From Sulfurospirillum arcachonense DSM 9755 (GTDB lineage Bacteria; Campylobacterota; Campylobacteria; Campylobacterales; Sulfurospirillaceae): a DNA stretch of 64,000 nucleotides. The stretch lies in the NCBI RefSeq assembly GCF_000597725.1, contig NZ_JFBL01000016.1, positions 1-64,000 of the forward strand. Reading direction: 5' to 3'. Of the stretch, positions 17,797 to 26,342 are shown in pieces (position 1 is the stretch's first letter; each line of letters starts with the position of its first letter). Under the pieces are notes generated by a model. It searched no databases, was not told the DNA's origin, and worked only from the letters and a program-made list of their open reading frames with translations. A program made the position numbers and the translations under genes.

Positions 17797-18276
17797 TTAG
17801 ATTTCTAAAGCTTCTTTAGATGTTATAATACCGTCATTATCAGCATATAAATACTCATTTTGTACTAACTTAACACCTGCAAAATTTAAAGTAATTTCTT
17901 GTTCTCCCTTATTTATAATGGGAGCTTTTTTAGGACAAGTTCCAAGGGCAAAAAGTCCTACATCTATACTTTGAGTATTTATAATATCTCTTACATATCC
18001 ATTAACTATTATACCTGCCCAATTATTTTCTTTAGCAAATGCCATAAGTTTGTCTCCAACTACAGCAATATATTTAGCATCCACATCTACAACACAGACT
18101 CTTTTATCTCCTTTAGTTTTAAGAAGTTTTATAAGCTCAGTATTATTATCGATAAGTTTACATGTAGCTATCTTCCCATAAAACTTATCAATTCCACCGT
18201 ATGAGTTAAAACCAGGGTTTAGCACTTGTACTTTATCGTCATATTTATCGCATAAATCCGCTGTACTAAATGACAT
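17797..18276 (-). CDS. rraA: RraA-family protein (RNase E inhibitor-like / hydroxymethyl-oxoglutarate aldolase fold)
   Basis: A 159-residue RraA-like protein. GDKLMAFAKENNWAGIIVNG followed by YVRD matches the family core, including the arginine-aspartate pair used by the class II pyruvate aldolase relatives. The N-terminal FSTADLCDKY is typical of RraA. Campylobacterota generally lack a canonical RNase E target, so an aldolase or oxaloacetate decarboxylase activity is as likely as regulation of RNA decay. It is divergent from the glutamate mutase operon, with 158 bases between the genes. A C4/C5 dicarboxylate role would fit that neighbour but is speculative. Confidence 0.88.
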   Translation of the reverse strand: MSFSTADLCDKYDDKVQVLNPGFNSYGGIDKFYGKIATCKLIDNNTELIKLLKTKGDKRVCVVDVDAKYIAVVGDKLMAFAKENNWAGIIVNGYVRDIINTQSIDVGLFALGTCPKKAPIINKGEQEITLNFAGVKLVQNEYLYADNDGIITSKEALEI

Positions 18277-18397
18277 TGAATCTCCTAAAATTTTTATTTA
18301 ATTATAACCGGTAAAATTGAAGTTACAATTAATATACTCATCTCTAAATTTTTCTTTCCATTTTAACAAGTTAATTATATACTATAAATAATTTAGA

Positions 18398-18403
18398 TAA
18401 AAT
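18398..18403 (+). promoter_or_regulatory. Probable -10 box of the glutamate mutase operon
   Basis: TAAAAT preceded by TTTAGA lies 31 bases before the glmS start, in the phylum's usual promoter style. No B12 riboswitch is visible: the leader is too short and lacks a B12-box-like element. Confidence 0.45.
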
Positions 18404-18434
18404 TTAGCCCATACTAGAAAAAATGGATAAATAG

Positions 18435-18839
18435 ATGAAAGTTGTAACAGGTGTAGTAGGTAATGACATACATGTAGTTGCAAATAGATTGATTGATATT
18501 TCCTTGCAAGCAAGGGGATTTGAAGTTTTTAATCTAGGCGTAAATACACATTTAGAAGAGTTTATAGATGCAGCTGTAGAGAGTGATGCTGATATAATTC
18601 TCATATCTTCACTTAATGGTGAAGCTGAAGGTTGGTGCAGAGATTTACAATTTTTAAGAGCAGAGTATGCACTTAAAAATGTAGTTTTTGTTATTGGTGG
18701 TAATCTCTCTGTTGGTGAAGCAAAAGATGAAGATATTGTTCCTAAGTATGAATCGTATGGTTTTGATTTGGTATTTCATCAAGTAGATTTGAATACAGGA
18801 TTGGATAAATTAGAAGAATTTTTAGGTAAACGCTCATGA
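18435..18839 (+). CDS. glmS: Glutamate mutase sigma (B12-binding) subunit
   Basis: A 134-residue cobalamin-binding protein of GlmS size. The B12 motif is present as NDIHVVANRL: D11 and H13 (the lower cobalt ligand) are kept, while the family glycine at position 16 is alanine. The further signatures SSLNGEAEGW and VIGGNLSVGEAK match the SL and GG elements of the B12 domain. With GlmE it interconverts glutamate and (2S,3S)-3-methylaspartate by a radical carbon-skeleton rearrangement. It overlaps glmE by four bases (ATGA). The ribosome site is weak. Confidence 0.93.
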   Translation: MKVVTGVVGNDIHVVANRLIDISLQARGFEVFNLGVNTHLEEFIDAAVESDADIILISSLNGEAEGWCRDLQFLRAEYALKNVVFVIGGNLSVGEAKDEDIVPKYESYGFDLVFHQVDLNTGLDKLEEFLGKRS

Positions 18840-20203
18840 GCCTGCATCAAAAAGAGAGAGACATAATAGTCCAAAATGAGTATGTAGATAATTTTGATTT
18901 TTCTGAAATAGAAGAGTTTATCACAAATGCTAGCAAAGATTTGTTTATATCTCATAAGTTTAAAAATAGCAGCACTACCTTAGTGCAACCTCGTGGGGGA
19001 TTTCCTACATACAACAAACAGTATGAGCTTTACGAAGAGTTTGAAAAAGCTGATATTGATGTCATGCCACTGACTATAGACTCTCATACAAGATTAAATG
19101 ACTATGGTAGTGCAAAAAAGATGCTTATGTTGAGTGAAGCAAATGAAGTTGATATGCTTAATGGTTATCCCTTAGTAAATCATGGATACAGAAATACAAG
19201 AAAAATGGTTACTCATTTTAATCGACCAGTAAGTTTAAGACATGGAACACCTGATGCAAGACTTTTAATCGAAACTGCACTTGCAAGTGGTATTTTTGAA
19301 ATAGAAGGTGGACCTATTACCTATCTATTGCCTTATTCTAAAAACTTTCCACTTGATAAAGCCTTTTTATACTGGAAATATGTAGAAAGAGTATGTGCAA
19401 ATTATTCAGGCTTAAATGAACCAATCAATAGAGAATCTTTTGGACCATTAACTGCAACACTTGTACCTCCATGTATTACTATTGTAATTCAACTTTTAGA
19501 GATGCTTTTATCTTTAGAAGAGGGGGTAAAATCTTTTTCAGTAAGTTTTGCTCAGACGGGTTCAGTAAACCAAGATGCAGTAATGGCAAATGTTATAAGA
19601 AAAATGGCAGATTTTTACGCTAAAAAAATTGGTGTAGAAGATGCAACTATAAATTTAGTTTATCATCAATGGATGGGAGCATTTCCAAGAAACAAAGAGT
19701 TTTCAGATTCACTTATTAATACAAGTTCATTTATAGCTAGTTTAGTGAGAGCTGATAAGATAATTATTAAAACAAGAGATGAAGCTTTTGGTATTCCTAC
19801 TATGCAGTGTAACGCTCAATCAGTAGCAAATACAAAGTATACGTTTAAAGTACTTAAGGGTTTACCTCCAATAGTTGACGAAGAAGAAGAGGCTATCTTA
19901 GAAGAGGAAATCCACTCTATCATGGAAGCCGTTTTCAATGATAGTGCAGATACTCTTTGGAGAAAGACTTTTAATTCAATCAAAAATGGAATTATAGACG
20001 TTCCATTTTCACCACATATTATTAACCATAATGCAGTAGTTACTATACGAGATGAGCATAGTAATATAAGAATTATAGAAAAAGGAAATCTTCCTATTAG
20101 TGAGAAGTGTTTTGCATATGAGAAATCAAAAGTAAAATTGAGTGAAGATAAAACAACTGTAATTAATAAGATTATAGAAGATATAGGAGTTATGCATGAG
20201 TAA
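18836..20203 (+). CDS. glmE: Glutamate mutase epsilon (catalytic) subunit
   Basis: A 455-residue TIM-barrel subunit. Residues matching the known active site are all visible: the arginine claw R53 (QPRGGFPTYNKQ), R86 (TIDSHTRLNDY) and R135 (SLRHGTPDARL), plus E157, Y163 and Y167 in EIEGGPITYLLPY. These positions correspond to R66, R100, R149, E171, Y177 and Y181 of the clostridial enzyme, so glutamate should be the substrate. It lies between glmS and glmL with overlaps on both sides. It is somewhat shorter than the clostridial subunit but looks complete. Confidence 0.95.
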   Translation: MSLHQKERDIIVQNEYVDNFDFSEIEEFITNASKDLFISHKFKNSSTTLVQPRGGFPTYNKQYELYEEFEKADIDVMPLTIDSHTRLNDYGSAKKMLMLSEANEVDMLNGYPLVNHGYRNTRKMVTHFNRPVSLRHGTPDARLLIETALASGIFEIEGGPITYLLPYSKNFPLDKAFLYWKYVERVCANYSGLNEPINRESFGPLTATLVPPCITIVIQLLEMLLSLEEGVKSFSVSFAQTGSVNQDAVMANVIRKMADFYAKKIGVEDATINLVYHQWMGAFPRNKEFSDSLINTSSFIASLVRADKIIIKTRDEAFGIPTMQCNAQSVANTKYTFKVLKGLPPIVDEEEEAILEEEIHSIMEAVFNDSADTLWRKTFNSIKNGIIDVPFSPHIINHNAVVTIRDEHSNIRIIEKGNLPISEKCFAYEKSKVKLSEDKTTVINKIIEDIGVMHE

Positions 20204-21401
20204 ACTTTTAATAGATGTTGGAAGTACCTACTTTAAAATTAGCTCTGATGATGGAGTAGAGCAACAATTTCGTGATTTTAGTAAAACTATTTTTGATGAT
20301 TTAACTAGTAAGTTTGGAGATACGATTAATAAGTATAATAAAGAAAGTGTACATATCTGTTCTTCTGCAAATGGAGGACTTAGTACTCTTATTATTGGGC
20401 TTACAAACTCGTTTAGTTTAAAGTATGCAAAAAATATAGCATTTAACTCTGGAATTAATATCATAGATACGGTTTTATATCACCATATAGATAAAAGTGC
20501 AGTTCCTGGTGATCTGTTAGATGTTGTTATAGTTGTAGGAGGAATTGATAGTGTTGGTGGTATATATGACGATAAACTATTTAAATATCTTGAAAAATTG
20601 AGTTACAGCAATATTGTGTATGTAGGAAGTCAAAAAGATGCACAGTATCTTAGCAAAAATATAGAATCATTAGTTGTATTAGAAAATATCATTACAGATA
20701 AACTAAAAATGAAAGAAGAGGCTTTAAAAGAGTACTTAACAAATCTTTATCAACAAGATATCGTTGGAAAAGAAGATATTAAACATTTATATGAGCTTAC
20801 TTCAAATCAAATCTATTCTACACCATATATTGTAAATCAATCTCTTCCTTATGTGGATGCAAGACATGAAGTGATAAATCCTTTTATTGTAGTAGATATC
20901 GGTGGGGCTACGACTGATATACATTATAGTAGAGATTTATCCCGTGAGAATATGTTAAGTGAGAGTGAATACGACAGACTTGTGTTTAAAAAACTTGGTG
21001 TTTATAAGTCAAAAGAGAGTTTGATATTTGCTGCAAAAAATAATGAATTTGTTTATGAGTTGTTAAACTACTTAAATGTAACAGAAAATATACTTGAACA
21101 AACTGATGAAAAAGCGTTAAGGGTATTAATGCAATTATCTATATTTTTAGTACTGTGTAAAGTTTCAACACATAATTCAATGTATATAACACTAAACCTA
21201 CATCTTTTAAAAAGTATAGTTTTAACAGGTGGAATAACAAAAGTTTTAAGTTTTGAAGAAGTTGAAAGTATTGTGCAGTTTTTTTATAAAAAAATACTTC
21301 ATACAACAGCAATACCGACAATATTACTTGATTCAAATTATGATATTTGGACTTTAGGTATGAATGCAATAGAAGATAAAAGGATTGAAAATGTCAATTA
21401 A
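20196..21401 (+). CDS. glmL: MutL/GlmL family protein, glutamate mutase partner ATPase
   Basis: A 401-residue ASKHA-fold protein. LLIDVGSTYFKI is the first phosphate loop and IVVDIGGATTDIHYS the second; VLTGGITKV is the adenosine loop. The family accompanies glutamate mutase genes and is thought to help reactivate or load the B12 enzyme. It is shorter than many MutL proteins (about 450-600 residues), mainly between the phosphate motifs. It overlaps glmE by eight bases and the next gene by eleven, so the four genes form one tightly coupled operon. Confidence 0.9.
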   Translation: MSKLLIDVGSTYFKISSDDGVEQQFRDFSKTIFDDLTSKFGDTINKYNKESVHICSSANGGLSTLIIGLTNSFSLKYAKNIAFNSGINIIDTVLYHHIDKSAVPGDLLDVVIVVGGIDSVGGIYDDKLFKYLEKLSYSNIVYVGSQKDAQYLSKNIESLVVLENIITDKLKMKEEALKEYLTNLYQQDIVGKEDIKHLYELTSNQIYSTPYIVNQSLPYVDARHEVINPFIVVDIGGATTDIHYSRDLSRENMLSESEYDRLVFKKLGVYKSKESLIFAAKNNEFVYELLNYLNVTENILEQTDEKALRVLMQLSIFLVLCKVSTHNSMYITLNLHLLKSIVLTGGITKVLSFEEVESIVQFFYKKILHTTAIPTILLDSNYDIWTLGMNAIEDKRIENVN

Positions 21402-22965
21402 CTGTATGAGATCACTAATAGAAAGAGCAAATAGGAAAACACCAACAAGTATTGCTGTTATAGACTCAAAGCAACAATTAACATATAATGAACTTTTTAC
21501 AAAAGTAAATCAAGTTGCACACTATTTAAGCGAATTAGAACTTTCAAAAGGGAGTCGTATAGGGATTTATTCTTATAAAAATGCTGAACAAGTTATAGCT
21601 ATCCTTGCTATTATGTCAACAGACTATATTTTTGTACCTATTTCAAGATTGCTAAAACCTGAACAAGTTGAACATATTATTAATGATTGTGGCATTACAT
21701 GTATAATCACGGATAAGGCAAAATTGAAAAATATTGATGAGGTAAACTATAACGGAACTATCATTACTTATGAAGCGACTAATAGAGAAATAGTATCGTT
21801 TGAAGAGATTTATAAATGTTGTACAAAAAAATATGAGTGTAACATAGGTGGACACTCAAATGCTACTATTACTTATAGCTTTGGTTCATCTGGATTTCCT
21901 AAAGGTATAGTTATTACGCATAGAAATTTAGTTGATAGTGCTAGAGTTGCATCTCAGTATCTTGAAATTCAAAGTGACGATGTTATCTCAGGAATACTTC
22001 CTTTTACTTTTGATTATGGTTTAAATCAAATTTGTAGTGCAATTTATAAAAGAGCTACCTTAGCAGTTCATAGTATGCTTTTAGCATCTGATTTTTTTAA
22101 TCATGTTTTAAATGATAAAGTAACCATTATACCTCTTATGCCTATACATATAACACAAATGTTTGATGATACAAGTATGAGAGTACCAAATCCACAATTA
22201 CTTGCCAATGTAAGAAAAATAACAAGTTCAGGTGGAAAAATCACAGATAAGATGATAAAAGATATAGATGCACATTATCCAAATGCACAATTTTACTCAA
22301 TGCATGGATTAACTGAAGCTTTTCGTTCTACTTATCTAGATCCAAGTCAATTAAAAATACGTCCAGAATCTATCGGTAAACCAATTCCTGATGTTGAAAT
22401 TTATATTGTCAATGAAAATGGAGAAGAGTGTAAACCAAGAGAAATTGGAGAACTTGTTCATCGTGGAGGATATATCTATAAAGGATATTGGAATGCAAAA
22501 GAACAAACAGATAAGTTATATAAATCTATTAAAGTGTTAGAAAAAGTTGTCAATTTAGAAGGTGACTTAACAGACGAAATTGTTGTCTGTAGTGGTGATT
22601 ATGTATATAAAGATGAGGAAGGCTATATCTATTTTGTATCAAGAAAAGATGATATGATAAAATCATGTGGTTTTAGAATCAGTCCTTATGAAATAGAAAG
22701 AGTTGTTTACAATAATCTCCCTTTTGTAAAAGAGTGCGCAGTTTTTTCAGTAGAAAATGAAAAAATAGAAGAAGAAATAATTATGGCATATAGTGCTTCA
22801 AAAGAGGTAGCAAAAAATGAAATACTTTTTGAATTAAAAAAACACTTACCAAATCATATGATTCCAGTAACTATTTTATATAAACAAAAACTTCCTCAAA
22901 CAAGTCCAAGTAGTGGAAAAATTGATAAAGAAGTATTGAAAAAAGAGGTTTTAGAAGTAGTTTAA
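21391..22965 (+). CDS. AMP-forming acyl/aminoacyl ligase (adenylation domain) of the glutamate mutase operon
   Basis: A 525-residue ANL-superfamily enzyme. The ATG at 21391 with AGGA six bases upstream is preferred to an in-frame TTG. Motifs in order: TYSFGSSGFPKGIVITH (phosphate loop), SMHGLTEAFR (A5), CSGDYVYKDEEGYIYF (A7), SRKDDMIKSCGFRISPYEIE (A8) and the catalytic lysine in SSGKIDKEVL (A10). It activates a carboxylate with ATP and passes it to a thiol, either CoA or a carrier protein. Its coupling to glutamate mutase suggests 3-methylaspartate or a derivative as substrate, as with the adenylation enzymes next to glutamate mutase in vicenistatin-type clusters; this is inference. No carrier protein gene adjoins it. 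Confidence 0.85.
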   Translation: MSINCMRSLIERANRKTPTSIAVIDSKQQLTYNELFTKVNQVAHYLSELELSKGSRIGIYSYKNAEQVIAILAIMSTDYIFVPISRLLKPEQVEHIINDCGITCIITDKAKLKNIDEVNYNGTIITYEATNREIVSFEEIYKCCTKKYECNIGGHSNATITYSFGSSGFPKGIVITHRNLVDSARVASQYLEIQSDDVISGILPFTFDYGLNQICSAIYKRATLAVHSMLLASDFFNHVLNDKVTIIPLMPIHITQMFDDTSMRVPNPQLLANVRKITSSGGKITDKMIKDIDAHYPNAQFYSMHGLTEAFRSTYLDPSQLKIRPESIGKPIPDVEIYIVNENGEECKPREIGELVHRGGYIYKGYWNAKEQTDKLYKSIKVLEKVVNLEGDLTDEIVVCSGDYVYKDEEGYIYFVSRKDDMIKSCGFRISPYEIERVVYNNLPFVKECAVFSVENEKIEEEIIMAYSASKEVAKNEILFELKKHLPNHMIPVTILYKQKLPQTSPSSGKIDKEVLKKEVLEVV

Positions 22966-22999
22966 TTTAAACTTATGGATTGTTTAAGTAAAAAAAAGG

Positions 23000-23005
23000 T
23001 AAAAT
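23000..23005 (+). promoter_or_regulatory. Probable -10 box of the rpmH operon
   Basis: TAAAAT after an A-rich stretch and GG, about 36 bases before the rpmH start. The position fits the head of the rpmH-rnpA-yidD-yidC-jag-mnmE operon. Confidence 0.45.
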
Positions 23006-23041
23006 CTGTGCCTAAAAAACAAATTTAATGAAGGATTTTTG

Positions 23042-23176
23042 GTGAAAAGAACATATCAACCACATAGTACTCCTAGAAAACGTACTCACGGTTTTAGAAC
23101 GAGAATGAAGACTAAGAATGGTCGTAAAGTTATCGCTGCACGTCGTGCAAAAGGTAGAAAAAGATTGGCACTGTAA
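23042..23176 (+). CDS. rpmH: Large ribosomal subunit protein bL34
   Basis: A 44-codon gene. The product starts with the invariant [20 protein letters not shown] and ends in arginine/lysine-rich [13 protein letters not shown], which identifies bL34 beyond doubt. The start is GTG with an AAGGA site seven bases upstream. It is the first gene of the conserved rpmH-rnpA-yidD-yidC-jag-mnmE block. Confidence 0.97.
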   Translation: MKRTYQPHSTPRKRTHGFRTRMKTKNGRKVIAARRAKGRKRLAL

Positions 23177-23177
23177 T

Positions 23178-23499
23178 ATGTTTTGAAAAACTCAAACTAA
23201 CTAGTGAGTTTTCAAACGTTTATAAACACGGGAAGAAATGGCACTCAGATGGTGTTGTTGTCTTTTTCAAAGAAGGTTCAGAAAAGAAGGTTGGTTTTAC
23301 AGCTAGCAAAAAAGTTGGTAATGCTGTCAAAAGAGCTTTAGCAAAACGTAGAATGCGTGCATTGTTTTTTGACAATCAAGATAGATTGGTTGATGGTATT
23401 TATGTATTTGTAGCGAAAGAACGTATGAGTCAGATGTCTTATGAAGCTTTAAAAAAAGGGTATCTTTGGTCTCTTAAGAGACTGGGATGTTTAAATTAA
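23178..23499 (+). CDS. rnpA: Ribonuclease P protein component, with a one-base lesion near the start
   Basis: The product is clear: SNVYKHGKKWHSDGVVVFF, TASKKVGNAVKRALAKRRMR (the RNR-like RNA-binding motif) and a C-terminal helix ending at TAA 23497-23499. It binds the RNA subunit of RNase P and aids tRNA 5' processing. This frame has no ATG, GTG or TTG before the conserved region. An ATG at 23178, one base after the rpmH stop, reads AUG UUU UGA and stops. Dropping one T from the TTTT tract at 23181-23184 gives MFEKLKLTSEF and joins the rnpA frame. A sequencing indel, a +1 shift on UUU-UGA, or a rare AUA (23176) or AUU (23164) start are the options. Confidence 0.85.
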
Positions 23500-23849
23500 T
23501 GAGGCGTCTGGCGCTTTTTGTCCTTAAACTATATCAAAAGTTTTTTACTCTTATGAGTTATGGAAGTTGTAGATATTATCCAACTTGCTCAGAATATGCT
23601 AGATGGCAGATTCTCCATAATGGGTTTTTAAAAGCTTGTTTTTATAGTTTATTGAGAATTTTAAGATGTAATCAGTTATTTCCTGGTGGAATTGACTATC
23701 CAGTTATAACTAAAAATTTTCATTACTCTCTATGCGCTACTCCACACCCACTTTCTGTAAAAATAAAGTTTTGGTTCGTACCAAGAAAACTTAAAAGTTT
23801 TTACGTAATAAAAGCTTTTAATATACACTCTCAAAAGGGAACACCGTGA
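23499..23849 (+). CDS. yidD: Membrane protein insertion efficiency factor YidD
   Basis: A 116-residue protein from the ATG at 23499, which overlaps the rnpA stop (TAATG); an in-frame ATG at 23487 is an alternative with a slightly better ribosome site. The family core CRYYPTCSEYARWQILHNG with its cysteines and the FPGGIDYP end are plain. The ~45-residue basic extension after the core is longer than usual. YidD assists YidC-dependent membrane insertion, and the yidC gene follows with a 4-base overlap. Confidence 0.93.
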   Translation: MRRLALFVLKLYQKFFTLMSYGSCRYYPTCSEYARWQILHNGFLKACFYSLLRILRCNQLFPGGIDYPVITKNFHYSLCATPHPLSVKIKFWFVPRKLKSFYVIKAFNIHSQKGTP

Positions 23850-25432
23850 TAGACAAACTGAGCAATCAGAGTAGAATAATTATAGCAACGGTTTTATCAT
23901 TTTTATTCTTCGCAACATATAACTACTTTTTTATTCCAAAACAAGAAGTTACTGAACAGAAAACACAAGTTGAAAAAGCACAAAAAGTAGGTTCTCAACC
24001 TATAACTTCTGTTGCACCTTCTTCATCTGATATACCAAGTCAAGTAAGTAAAAAAAGTGTAGAAATCATAACAAAAGTACAAGCCGCTTCTTATGAATTG
24101 CATATAGATAGACTGGGACGTATTAGTAAGTTTTATTTAAATGAAACGAAGTATAAAGATGAAAATGGTGATAGAATCGAACTTATTGATTCTGAGTTAG
24201 TTCCATATCCTTTAGAAATTCGTTTTTCAGATGAAAATATAAATTCTCAAGCATTTGCAACATCTTATACTGCAAGTGAAAGTGAAATTAAAGTAGCTGA
24301 TAAAGGTACTAAATTGACACTTACACAATCTTTAAGCGATTTAAAGATTGTAAAAACTTTAACTTTTTTTCCTAATGGTAATTATGACCTTAGTGTAACA
24401 ATGAGTAATCCTAAAGAGTATTTTATAACACCAGGTTTTAGACCAAATGTAGGAATTGATAGTTATACGTTTCACGGATCTTTAATTAAAGAAGCAGATG
24501 AAACATTAAGTGTTATAGATGATGGTGATGCTACAGGTAAAGAAGCATTTGCTAATGCAATTTTTGCGGCTTCTTCAGATAAGTATTACACAACACTATT
24601 TTATAATTTTGATAAAGGACTAGATGTAGTTGTTAGTCCTGTTTATGAAGAATCTCCTCTACTTTTTATAAAAGGGAAAAATAACTTAAAATTAAGTGGT
24701 TATCTTGGACCAAAAGAGCATACAGTACTTGTTGCAATTGATAAAAGATTAACAGATGTTATAGAGTATGGTTTTTTTACCTTTATTTCTAGACCTTTAT
24801 TTATGCTACTTCAATACCTTCATTCAATACTGGGTAACTGGGGTTGGTCAATTGTTTGTATGACACTTCTTATTCGTTTAGTACTATTTCCTTTGACATA
24901 TAAAGGTATGGTATCAATGAATAAATTAAAGGCTTTAAGTCCAAAGATAAAAGAACTTCAAGCAAAATATGGTAAAGATAAACAAAAACTGAATACTCAT
25001 ATGATGGAACTTTATAAGAAACATGGAGCAAACCCTATGGGTGGTTGTCTTCCAATTGTTTTACAAATTCCTGTATTTTTTGCAATTTATCGAGTATTAC
25101 AAAATACGATTGAATTAAAAGCAGCTCCTTGGATTTTGTGGATACATGATTTAGCTGTTATGGATCCATATTTTGTTCTGCCTATTGCAATGGGTTTAAC
25201 AATGTTTTTCCATCAACGAATTACACCAACAAACTTTACTGATCCAATGCAAGAAAAGATTATGAAATTTTTACCACTGATATTTACATTCTTCTTTGTA
25301 TCTTTTCCAGCTGGTTTAACACTTTATTGGTTTGTAAACAACTTATTTTCAATTGCTCAGCAATACTATGTAAATTCACTTTTTGCGAAAGGTCAAAAAG
25401 CAGAAATAACTGAAAAAAAGGCTAAAAAATGA
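23846..25432 (+). CDS. yidC: Membrane protein insertase YidC
   Basis: A 528-residue insertase starting at GTG 23846 (overlap GTGA with yidD). The N-terminal membrane helix (IIIATVLSFLFFATYNYFF) is followed by a Gram-negative type periplasmic beta domain of ~290 residues. The conserved five-helix core begins near residue 330 (LHSILGNWGWSIVCMTLLIR). It contains the cytoplasmic hairpin KLKALSPKIKELQAKYGKD, NPMGGCLPIVLQIPVF and the hydrophilic-groove arginine in TLLIRLVLFP. It inserts and folds inner-membrane proteins with or without Sec. Confidence 0.98.
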   Translation: MIDKLSNQSRIIIATVLSFLFFATYNYFFIPKQEVTEQKTQVEKAQKVGSQPITSVAPSSSDIPSQVSKKSVEIITKVQAASYELHIDRLGRISKFYLNETKYKDENGDRIELIDSELVPYPLEIRFSDENINSQAFATSYTASESEIKVADKGTKLTLTQSLSDLKIVKTLTFFPNGNYDLSVTMSNPKEYFITPGFRPNVGIDSYTFHGSLIKEADETLSVIDDGDATGKEAFANAIFAASSDKYYTTLFYNFDKGLDVVVSPVYEESPLLFIKGKNNLKLSGYLGPKEHTVLVAIDKRLTDVIEYGFFTFISRPLFMLLQYLHSILGNWGWSIVCMTLLIRLVLFPLTYKGMVSMNKLKALSPKIKELQAKYGKDKQKLNTHMMELYKKHGANPMGGCLPIVLQIPVFFAIYRVLQNTIELKAAPWILWIHDLAVMDPYFVLPIAMGLTMFFHQRITPTNFTDPMQEKIMKFLPLIFTFFFVSFPAGLTLYWFVNNLFSIAQQYYVNSLFAKGQKAEITEKKAKK

Positions 25433-26340
25433 TACGTATAGAAGCAGCTACACTTGAAGAAGCATATTCTCAAGCAGCGACTAAATTATCTTGCTCAGTT
25501 ACACAAATTTCATTTAAAGTAATTCAAAATCCAAGCTCTGGATTTTTGGGTATGTTTAAAAAAAGTGCAATAATAGAAGCTAGTCCTAAAGATGCTTCTA
25601 TGACAAATCAATCTACTCCTAATAGTGCATTAGGAGTAGATAAACCTAAAAAAAGTAGAAATAGACGCAATAAAAATAGAAAAAAAGAACACTTAAGTGA
25701 ATCAGTAGACACTAAAGTTGAAGAAAAAGCTCAAACAAATAAGAAACAAGAATCTCATAAAAAACCTCTCCAAAAGAAAAAATTTGAAGAAAAAAAACAA
25801 TCAGAAAAAACAGCTGAAAAACCTATACAAAAAGTATCTAATAGAAGAGAATATACTAAACCAAAAATTGAAATTAGTATAGCAGTAGAAGAAATTAGAA
25901 AAGATATTAACTCACTTTTTACTCATAGTTGTTTTGAGTTAAATGAAATTAAAGTAGAAGTTTATAGTGAAGATACAGTCTTAGTAGAATTTGGTGGAGA
26001 AGATGCAGCTTTACTTATAGGTAAAGAAGGCTATAGATATAAATCTCTTTCATATCTTTTATATAATTGGATAAATTTAAAGTATAATCTAAATGTACGT
26101 TTAGAGATTGCAGAATTTTTAAAAAATCAAGAAGAGATGATTGCCAAATATCTTGTTGGTGTAATTGATCGTATTAATAACACTGGACGTGCTCAAACAA
26201 AAATCTTAGATGGTGTTCTTGTAAAAATTGCTCTAGAAGCTTTGCGTAAAGAATTTCCTAATAAATATGTTGGTATTAAATCAGGTCGTGAAGGCGGTAG
26301 ATTTATCGTTATTAATGATTTTAATAGAAAAAATACATAA
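25429..26340 (+). CDS. jag: Jag/EloR-type RNA-binding protein
   Basis: A 303-residue protein. The Jag N-domain (EAATLEEAYSQAATKLSCS, then GFLGMFKKSA) is followed by a lysine-rich linker of about 80 residues (KKSRNRRNKNRKKEH onward). A KH domain comes next (ALLIGKEGYRYKSLSYLLYN) and then an R3H-like end (ALRKEFPNKYVGIKSGREGG). It binds RNA in the cytoplasm and in other bacteria links to cell elongation. It overlaps yidC by four bases and is followed by mnmE after two bases. Confidence 0.93.
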   Translation: MIRIEAATLEEAYSQAATKLSCSVTQISFKVIQNPSSGFLGMFKKSAIIEASPKDASMTNQSTPNSALGVDKPKKSRNRRNKNRKKEHLSESVDTKVEEKAQTNKKQESHKKPLQKKKFEEKKQSEKTAEKPIQKVSNRREYTKPKIEISIAVEEIRKDINSLFTHSCFELNEIKVEVYSEDTVLVEFGGEDAALLIGKEGYRYKSLSYLLYNWINLKYNLNVRLEIAEFLKNQEEMIAKYLVGVIDRINNTGRAQTKILDGVLVKIALEALRKEFPNKYVGIKSGREGGRFIVINDFNRKNT

Positions 26341-26342
26341 CA

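Noticed and set aside
18277-18434. Possible cobalamin riboswitch before the B12-dependent mutase operon
   Set aside because: The leader after the likely -10 box is only about 30 bases and has no B12-box-like sequence or multi-stem structure.
22966-23041. Replication origin next to rpmH
   Set aside because: No cluster of DnaA boxes or dnaA gene is present; the 76-base gap holds only a promoter and ribosome site.
23178-23186. Claiming a programmed +1 frameshift in rnpA as fact
   Set aside because: The UUU-UGA context allows it, but a one-base error in a TTTT homopolymer explains the same data more simply; kept only as a hypothesis.
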